Positions 22,108 to 27,121 of a DNA stretch of 27,121 nt are shown in pieces. Below the pieces are notes generated by a model. The model was not told the DNA's origin, searched no databases, and saw only the letters and a list, made by a program, of their open reading frames with translations. The stretch spans positions 1-27,121 of the forward strand of contig PWOD01000229.1 of NCBI GenBank assembly GCA_003557545.1, written 5' to 3'. Origin of the DNA: a bacterium. GTDB lineage: Bacteria; T1Sed10-126. The number at the start of each line of letters is the position of its first letter. The first letter of the stretch is position 1. The position numbers and the translations under genes are program-made.

Positions 22108-22947
22108 TTCTTCACTTATCTGCTTGATCCTCTGCCGTTCCTCTGGAGAAAGATTTTCCCACCCCAACCGATTCAGCCGGTCAAGGATCTCATCGGCCTC
22201 TTTCAGAATCTGCTGATTACGCTGCTCCCTCTCCTCCTGTTCAATCCACTCCTGCTGTTTTTTACGGCGCCGAAAAAAACTACTCAAGGAACCCAGCAGA
22301 GGTTTCCTCGGGTCACCCTTCCAGCAGTATAAAAGCCCCATTAAAAGACCAAAAAGATGGGCCAGATGGGCTATCCCCGAGTCAGTTTCAGAAACTCCTG
22401 ACATTAATGTTATAACCCCGATAATCAGAACAAAATGTTTGATTTTCATTGGAAAAATTCCCCAGATGAATATCATTCTTTCCGGCCAGTAAATAGCAAA
22501 CGCTCCCAGTAAACCAAAAATTGCCCCGGAAGCCCCCACTACAGGAATCGGACCATAGCTGAATATCACCATGCCCAGACCGGCCACTATCCCACAGATT
22601 AGATAAAATCTGAGAAAACCGGCCGTACCCCAGACCTGTTCCAGCTCCACACCGAACATCCAGAGAACAAACATATTTATCAACAGGTGAAAAAAACCCC
22701 CATGCAAAAACTGGTAAGTGACCAGCTGCCAGATATATCCACGGCGTACAAGGTTAACTGGAATCAAAGCAAAAAAATTGCCGAACCAGTGGACCACCGG
22801 CATCCCCAGGGTATCGCGGCCGATAACCAGACCATAGCGTGGAAGCACCCACTGTAATAAAAATACCAGACCATTAATTATCAGCAGTGTCCGCACCATC
22901 GGGGTTGTATTTCTCGGTCCCATTGTCATTCTTGTCCGTCGTCTCAC
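22090..22947 (-). CDS. Rhomboid-family intramembrane serine protease
   Basis: The product has about six membrane helices. HGGFFHLLINMFVLWMFG is the conserved loop/TM2 block, GASGAIFGLLGAF holds the catalytic Ser, and AHLAHLFGLLMGLLY the catalytic His. A charged cytoplasmic tail of about 75 residues follows, rich in Glu/Arg and probably coiled-coil. The start is uncertain: GTG 22947 has AAGGTGATC just upstream, GTG 22956 and TTG 22968 are alternatives. Rhomboids cleave membrane-protein segments; the substrate is unknown. Confidence 0.9.
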   Translation of the reverse strand: MRRRTRMTMGPRNTTPMVRTLLIINGLVFLLQWVLPRYGLVIGRDTLGMPVVHWFGNFFALIPVNLVRRGYIWQLVTYQFLHGGFFHLLINMFVLWMFGVELEQVWGTAGFLRFYLICGIVAGLGMVIFSYGPIPVVGASGAIFGLLGAFAIYWPERMIFIWGIFPMKIKHFVLIIGVITLMSGVSETDSGIAHLAHLFGLLMGLLYCWKGDPRKPLLGSLSSFFRRRKKQQEWIEQEEREQRNQQILKEADEILDRLNRLGWENLSPEERQRIKQISEELNEGN

Positions 22948-23026
22948 CTGGATCACCTTACTCCTCAAATCAACCAGATTCAGACAGCCTTTTTGACTGT
23001 CATCAACATGCTTCCATCTGCTCGAA

Positions 23027-23046
23027 CCGGAGTTGTTTGACTCCGG
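23027..23046. terminator. Small hairpin after the glycosyltransferase gene
   Basis: CCGGAG pairs with CTCCGG around an 8-base loop, 21 bases past the stop codon of the minus-strand glycosyltransferase gene. No T-run follows on that strand, so termination is only a possibility. Confidence 0.3.
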
Positions 23047-23067
23047 CCGAAGGGTTTCTTGATTCGA

Positions 23068-24273
23068 CTAAAACAACAGTTCTTTCAGCTCATCTCGCTG
23101 CCGATCAATAAACCCCATCAGCTCCTGCCAACAGCTCTGAAAACTCCTGAACTCTCCCAGAGGATCCCCCGGTTTATACTCGTGCCGACCATAAAAAATA
23201 TTTTCCAGACAGCCCTGGGCGGCCTCTTTATCACCATCTATCAGATATTGCTGGGAGAGCATCATGTTTGTTTTATAGATTCTCTCCTCCAGATCATCGG
23301 TCAAAAATCGCCCGGGCCAGGGATCAAAATAATCAGCCGGGATCTGCAGCTGTTCCTCTATCTGCCGGACCTTTTTTCTATCGTAAATAAACCGTTCTAT
23401 ATCCAACCGAACCAGCTGCCAGAGTGGGAACCCCCGTGGTGGCGGCTTGTGCTGGACACTAAACTCACGATCCATAAAAAATCTAAATCCCGAGACCCTG
23501 CCATTGATCAGCCAGTCCATATCCTCACCCCGGTGACAGCCGGGATCCAACGGTACCTCCGTAAAATAATCACGGTGCAGCACAATGTTACCCATCACCA
23601 CATAAGAGGATTCTTTGAGCCGCGGTTCACCAAAAATATATCGGTTAAAAGCCTCGTTCATCGCCTCCGCATTGTTCCAGTATGCCATCCAATCGGGCGG
23701 GCGAGTGGCGTAGTTTATCGTTCCCTCCTCAGTGTAATAGGGACCACAGACAACTTTTACCGGCTCTTCCCGTCCCGGTGCCGGCCGATTAATCTGTTCC
23801 CCTGCTTTTTCAATGTAATGGGGGTCATCAACAACCACATCATCATCGGTTGAAATAATCAGATCGTGGCCCAGTATATGCGCCGCCAGAATCGACATAT
23901 TTCTCACATCTGAATAACCGTACATAGACAGGGGAACCAGCAGCTCCTCCCGATTAGTCTGTTCAATATAATCTTTTAATTTTCTAAACTCCCGATAACC
24001 AAAGAGATGACAATTATAACCTCCACTATGCTGTTTAATATCCTGTCTGATCCGCTCGTCCACCTCATCCTCCCATTTCCGACTGGAAGAAGCACTGGAC
24101 AAAACTACGGAAAAATCACCCTTTAAACAGTCCAGAGAGCGTAAAAAACGGGACAGACATCCCGGTTGATCGATCGCGATCGGATGATCGTATATCTGAT
24201 CCGTATCTGTGAAAAACTGCTCCTGCGGCGGACCCCAGAAGGTTGGAGCAATAAAGGCTACCTGTTCGGTCAT
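23068..24273 (-). CDS. GT-A-type glycosyltransferase-like protein
   Basis: From ATG 24273 (GGGAG 10 bases upstream) the product is 401 residues. It has no membrane helix. The segment GHDLIISTDDDVVVDDPHYI is a GT-A metal/nucleotide-sugar motif (DDD in place of DXD), and CHRGEDMDWLINGRVSGFRFFMD resembles the acceptor-side ED motif of GT2 enzymes. EFSVQHKPPPRGFPLW supplies a conserved-looking His. An N-terminal TDxDQIYDHP and a C-terminal helical extension (from about residue 320) are unfamiliar. Soluble GT2-like enzymes with this layout act on small acceptors, such as compatible-solute synthesis, or on cell-surface sugars; which applies here is unknown. It lies 77 bases downstream of pfkA on the same strand. 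Confidence 0.8.
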   Translation of the reverse strand: MTEQVAFIAPTFWGPPQEQFFTDTDQIYDHPIAIDQPGCLSRFLRSLDCLKGDFSVVLSSASSSRKWEDEVDERIRQDIKQHSGGYNCHLFGYREFRKLKDYIEQTNREELLVPLSMYGYSDVRNMSILAAHILGHDLIISTDDDVVVDDPHYIEKAGEQINRPAPGREEPVKVVCGPYYTEEGTINYATRPPDWMAYWNNAEAMNEAFNRYIFGEPRLKESSYVVMGNIVLHRDYFTEVPLDPGCHRGEDMDWLINGRVSGFRFFMDREFSVQHKPPPRGFPLWQLVRLDIERFIYDRKKVRQIEEQLQIPADYFDPWPGRFLTDDLEERIYKTNMMLSQQYLIDGDKEAAQGCLENIFYGRHEYKPGDPLGEFRSFQSCWQELMGFIDRQRDELKELLF

Positions 24274-24350
24274 TGGAATTTCACTCCCTGAATGATAATC
24301 TAAAAAACTCACTACCTTTTAATTTGACAGTTATTTTGTCTGTAAAGCTA

Positions 24351-25310
24351 TTATATACAGAGCGTTTGTGAAAGCTCCAGGTTCTCCTGGCTGAGCGGTT
24401 TTCCTGCAGCAGCTTCAGAGAGAGCGACAAGATTTCTGCGACCGGCTCTAATCCCGGTGCAGACACCGGTTTTACCTTCCAACAGAGTTTTCACTGCATA
24501 AGTTCCCATCTTGGCACCAATTATTCTATCAAACGCAGTTGGCGTTCCGCCCCGTTGAATATGTCCCAGGACCGCGACCCGGGTATCCATACCGGATTTT
24601 TGTCCCAGCTGATCAGCCAGTTTAAATCCCTTCCCGGCACCTTCGGCAAGAATAATAATATAATGAAGTTTACCCTTGCTGCGAGCTTTTTTTACCCGAT
24701 CAACAATATTGTCAACACTATATTCAACCTCTGGAATCAAAATCTCTTCGGCACCTCCGGCCAGACCAACCGACAGGGCTATATGACCCGAAGCCCTTCC
24801 CATAACTTCAATAATAAACAGCCGTTCGTGAGATGTTGCAGTATCCCTGATACGATCGACCGATTCCAGTGCTGTATTAACCGCCGTATCAAATCCGATA
24901 CAGAGATCACAACCACCAATATCATTATCAATACTTGCCGGCACCCCCACCACCTGGCCCGACCAGATCTCATTCAGGGCATCGGCTCCACGCAACGAAC
25001 CATCACCACCAATAACCACCAGGCCATCAATTCCCAGCCGTTCAAGGTTATTAACAGCTTTTTTCATTCCTGCCTCCGTTTTAAACTCAGGAGATCGCAT
25101 GGTTCTTAAAACCGTACCACCTCCCTCCAGTATCCCACCTACCATCCGAACATCCAGCTGCTGATATACCTGACTGATTACTCCATCAAACCCACGATGA
25201 AAGCCCAGAACCTCCAATCCTTCACAAATCGCTGTCCTGACAACACTCCTGATCGCCGCATTCATTCCCGGTGCATCCCCACCGCTGGTTAAAACTGCCA
25301 GTTTGTTCAC
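24351..25310 (-). CDS. pfkA: ATP-dependent 6-phosphofructokinase
   Basis: The 319-residue product has the bacterial length and all key motifs of PfkA: LTSGGDAPGMNAAIR (ATP loop), GGDGSLRGA (Gly rather than Asp after GGD, the ATP-dependent form), PASIDNDIGGCD (catalytic Asp; Ser replaces the usual Thr), EVMGRASGHIAL and LGHIQRGGTPTAFDR. It phosphorylates fructose-6-phosphate in glycolysis. GTG 25310 is the start, with GGGAGG 9 bases upstream. It is not with pyk or accA/D as in many Firmicutes. The gap to tRNA-Arg (about 100 bases) is short. Confidence 0.95.
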   Translation of the reverse strand: MNKLAVLTSGGDAPGMNAAIRSVVRTAICEGLEVLGFHRGFDGVISQVYQQLDVRMVGGILEGGGTVLRTMRSPEFKTEAGMKKAVNNLERLGIDGLVVIGGDGSLRGADALNEIWSGQVVGVPASIDNDIGGCDLCIGFDTAVNTALESVDRIRDTATSHERLFIIEVMGRASGHIALSVGLAGGAEEILIPEVEYSVDNIVDRVKKARSKGKLHYIIILAEGAGKGFKLADQLGQKSGMDTRVAVLGHIQRGGTPTAFDRIIGAKMGTYAVKTLLEGKTGVCTGIRAGRRNLVALSEAAAGKPLSQENLELSQTLCI

Positions 25311-25414
25311 AACTGCTCGCCTCCCGCTGAAATTTCAATTATCTAGAAAAAAGACTGGATAAATTTCGTAGTTATTATATTATTAAAAGGGTTCAAAAGA
25401 AATGGAACCATGTA

Positions 25415-25489
25415 GCGCCCGTAGCTCAGACTGGATAGAGCGCCGCCCTGCGGAGGCGGAGGCCGGGGGTTCAAATCCTCCCGGGCGTA
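25415..25489 (+). tRNA. tRNA-Arg(GCG)
   Basis: A 75-base cloverleaf: acceptor GCGCCCG pairs with CGGGCGT (one G-U), the D arm has GTAGCTCAGACTGGATAGAGC, and the anticodon stem CCGCC/GGCGG encloses loop CTGCGGA, giving anticodon GCG. The T arm has GGGGGTTCAAATCCTCC. Discriminator A, no encoded CCA. Its 3' end from 25467 is repeated downstream. Confidence 0.95.
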
Positions 25490-25556
25490 CTTAAACTAAT
25501 AACTATCCGGATACTTATCCTGCCCAAAATCATCATATAGTTACCCCGGACTCCAG
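25467..25556 (+). repeat. 90-bp direct repeat, copy 1 (tRNA-Arg 3' end plus flank)
   Basis: This segment begins in the T arm of tRNA-Arg and runs 67 bases past the tRNA. It recurs at 25682-25771 with one mismatch (G25509 against A25724), an offset of 215 bases. Confidence 0.9.
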
Positions 25557-25681
25557 GGAATTTAAGGGACGCAGTCCCTCATGCTTTCAGGCACAGGAGG
25601 TGCCGTAGGGGAGTAGCGAACACAGTAAGCGTTGAGGGGGGAGATGCTCCCCCCTCAAATAGCAGGAGGCTAACGGCCGGC
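25557..25681. repeat. 125-bp hairpin-rich insert between the repeats
   Basis: Three hairpins follow one another. AGGGAC/GTCCCT with a 3-base loop is at 25565-25579. GGCAC/GTGCC with a 5-base loop is at 25590-25604. A perfect 11-bp stem (TTGAGGGGGGA and complement, 5-base loop) is at 25632-25658. No reading frame of note is present. It could be a small non-autonomous mobile element, a structured RNA or a remnant of an insertion. The identity is not recognised. Confidence 0.6.
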
Positions 25682-25771
25682 GGGTTCAAATCCTCCCGGG
25701 CGTACTTAAACTAATAACTATCCAGATACTTATCCTGCCCAAAATCATCATATAGTTACCCCGGACTCCAG
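25682..25771 (+). repeat. 90-bp direct repeat, copy 2 (tRNA-Arg 3' fragment)
   Basis: It repeats the T arm, 3' acceptor strand and 67 bases downstream of tRNA-Arg. The tRNA 5' half is absent, so it is not a gene. The bases just before it (GGAGGCTAACGGCCGGC) loosely resemble the anticodon-to-variable region of the intact tRNA, so the homology may extend further in degraded form. Confidence 0.85.
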
Positions 25772-25868
25772 ATAATCCCAAACCACCGGAGAGCCTCAGT
25801 TGACCGGCCAAACTGCTGACAACCCCCTTATATAGTAAGGACGCTGTTTATTTTTCCGGTAAATAAGC

Positions 25869-25874
25869 TATAAT
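25869..25874 (+). promoter_or_regulatory. -10 box of the SRP RNA promoter
   Basis: A consensus TATAAT lies 15-20 bases before the 5' end of the SRP RNA. No clear -35 hexamer is found at 16-18 bases upstream, so only the -10 is called. Confidence 0.45.
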
Positions 25875-25888
25875 TTTTGGTAAATAAA

Positions 25889-26141
25889 TAGTCGGCGTGC
25901 TGGGTGGGGAGTTAGCGGTTCCCTCTATCCGAAAACCGCTTATGCGGAACCGATCGTCCGGGGAAGGAGAATGGTGGATAAGACCGCTTTTGCCGACCGC
26001 GTTGAAGGCTGAGTCCTGCAGATTTCAGTGCTTCGAATCCCGTCAGGCCCGGAAGGGAGCAGCGGTAAGGAGTGGCTGGGATGTTGCAGGGGTTCTTGGC
26101 CCGAGCGGAAAGCTTTAGTATGGCTTATACCAACCATTTTT
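25889..26141 (+). ncRNA. ffs: Signal recognition particle RNA, long bacterial form
   Basis: The conserved domain IV core GTCAGGCCCGGAAGGGAGCA (from 26042, continuing to GCGGTAAG at 26069) contains the GGAA tetraloop and asymmetric loop bound by Ffh. CCTGCA at about 26017 pairs with TGCAGG at about 26086. The 5' part (GTGCTGGGTGGGGAGTTAGC) is the Alu domain found in long SRP RNAs of Firmicutes. The 3' end is set at the T-run after ACCAACCA. Both ends are approximate. It is followed by dnaX, the usual Firmicutes order. Confidence 0.93.
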
Positions 26142-26209
26142 CGACCTCGGACTGCACGCCGCCATATTGTTTCTCAGATTAATCCCAAAATTAACAGAAC
26201 GGGGTAAAG

Positions 26210-27121
26210 ATGACCTATAAAGTGCTGGCGCGAAAATATCGACCGACCAGATTTTCCGACGTTATCGGCCAAAAACATATCACCGATACTCTAATTAAAT
26301 CACTGGAAAAAGAGCGCATAGGGCATGCCTACATTTTCAGCGGTCCACGCGGGATAGGGAAGACAACTACCGCCCGGTTATTCGCCAAGGCTGTTAACTG
26401 TGAAGATCCAGAGACAGTCGAACCCTGCAACAGTTGTGATTCCTGCCGCCAGATTACCGAAGACCGTGATGTGGATGTTATCGAGATTGACGGTGCTTCC
26501 AACAACAGCGTTGATCAGATTAGAACTTTACGTGAAAACGTTCAGTATGCACCGGCCTACAGCCGCCATAAGGTCTATATCATTGATGAGGTTCACATGC
26601 TTTCCAAAGGGGCTTTCAACGCCCTGTTAAAGACACTTGAAGAACCCCCGGACCATGTCATATTTATCTTCGCCACAACTGAGATAAACAAACTTCCAGA
26701 AACTATTCTAAGCCGCTGTCAGCGCTATGATTTCCGACTGATAAATCAACAGTTAATAACCAACTGCTTAAAAAATATCTGTGAAGCAGAAGCTATTGCT
26801 GCTGAACCGGAAGCGCTGTTTCTGATCGCTAAATTTGCCGCTGGAAGTCTCAGGGATGCACAAAGTATCCTTGACCAGATGATCAATTTTACGGGAGCGG
26901 GAGATGAAACAATCACCCAGGAGCTGGTCAGTCAGACCTGGGGGCTGGCCCCTTACGACAGACTGCTAAAAATGCTCACAGCAATACGTGACAATCAGCA
27001 AGAAATTGTTCTTGATGACCTGCACAAACATCTGGAGCAGGGACAGGACTTAATGGCTCTGATCGCCGACCTGGCTGAAATGTTGCGCAACTGTCTACTG
27101 CTTAAAGAAACAGCGGGTGGA
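26210..27121 (+). CDS. dnaX: DNA polymerase III gamma/tau subunit, 5' part (runs off the window)
   Basis: 304 codons are present and open to the window edge. The product begins MTYKVLARKYRPTRFSDVIG as in DnaX. Walker A is SGPRGIGKTTTARL, followed by the zinc module C-x8-C-x2-C-x2-C (CEDPETVEPCNSCDSC). Walker B and sensor motifs are VYIIDEVHML, ATTEINKLPETILSRCQRYDF and GSLRDAQSILDQ. It forms the clamp-loader core. GGGG lies 5 bases before ATG 26210. Being directly downstream of the SRP RNA is typical of Firmicutes. The tau C-terminal part lies outside. Confidence 0.97.
   Translation, partial: MTYKVLARKYRPTRFSDVIGQKHITDTLIKSLEKERIGHAYIFSGPRGIGKTTTARLFAKAVNCEDPETVEPCNSCDSCRQITEDRDVDVIEIDGASNNSVDQIRTLRENVQYAPAYSRHKVYIIDEVHMLSKGAFNALLKTLEEPPDHVIFIFATTEINKLPETILSRCQRYDFRLINQQLITNCLKNICEAEAIAAEPEALFLIAKFAAGSLRDAQSILDQMINFTGAGDETITQELVSQTWGLAPYDRLLKMLTAIRDNQQEIVLDDLHKHLEQGQDLMALIADLAEMLRNCLLLKETAGG

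Noticed and set aside
23059-23853. 264-codon plus-strand frame
   Set aside because: It is opposite the glycosyltransferase gene; no signal or motif, and the minus-strand protein has recognisable motifs.
24324-24355. Plus-strand TTGACA with a TATTAT downstream
   Set aside because: The spacer is 19-20 bases and no plus-strand gene follows; it lies at the 3' end of pfkA and is probably chance.
25682-25771. Second tRNA-Arg gene
   Set aside because: Only the T arm and 3' acceptor strand are present; there is no D arm, anticodon stem or 5' acceptor strand.
25897-26137. Open frames of 65-73 codons on both strands
   Set aside because: They lie within the SRP RNA, whose conserved core explains the sequence.

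Overview
The window looks like chromosomal DNA of an anaerobic, diderm (outer-membrane-bearing) member of the Firmicutes, most like Halanaerobiales; this is inference from gene content. The outer membrane is shown by a full Mla lipid-transport set (mlaE-F-D-C-A), four lipoproteins of LpoB/COG3014/LPP20 type and two beta-barrel/TPR proteins. The Firmicutes side is suggested by a long-form SRP RNA directly upstream of dnaX, strong AAGGAGG-type ribosome sites and frequent GTG/TTG starts. Anaerobic life is suggested by superoxide reductase, ferritin, a rubrerythrin-like protein and a 2[4Fe-4S]-type ferredoxin.

Layout. 1-584: AT-rich, no complete gene; a possible leftward promoter and start codon at the edge, and the 5' half of a tRNA-Met. 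585-3518: two paralogous outer-membrane barrel/TPR genes on the minus strand, separated by tRNA-Ala(GGC). 3675-5448: a MobA-like nucleotidyltransferase coupled to an M20-family hydrolase that lacks the usual catalytic Glu. 5534-8506: a 990-residue protein with an N-terminal hydrolase-like HGLG segment, an Ig-like segment, a DHH-type domain and two DHHA1-like units; I recognise no named family for the whole chain. 8705-10079: a GT4 glycosyltransferase convergent with a DUF861 cupin. 10459-10632: a 57-residue ferredoxin with a Cys-to-His change in its second motif, near a perfect 28-bp palindrome. 10750-12133: an oxygen-defence operon (dfx, ferritin, rubrerythrin-like). 12463-13323: a CDF metal exporter, then a bidirectional terminator. 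13456-17353: a four-lipoprotein operon with its own sigma70-type promoter. 17466-20968: the Mla operon, also with a promoter. 21232-25310: PHP phosphoesterase, rhomboid protease, a GT-A-like glycosyltransferase and pfkA. 25415-25489: tRNA-Arg(GCG), followed by a 90-bp repeat of its 3' end and downstream DNA flanking a hairpin-rich 125-bp insert. 25889-27121: SRP RNA and the 5' part of dnaX.

Working together: the Mla and lipoprotein operons run in the same direction and probably serve envelope upkeep (phospholipid trafficking, peptidoglycan/outer-membrane coordination). The barrel/TPR proteins may be structural or sensing components of the same envelope. The dfx-ferritin-rubrerythrin operon would remove superoxide/peroxide and sequester iron, and the CDF exporter opposite it has a metal-site pattern nearer to Mn/Fe-type than Zn-type CDFs. 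The strongest candidates for something undescribed are the 990-residue DHH protein, the tRNA-Arg-associated duplication, and the His-substituted ferredoxin.
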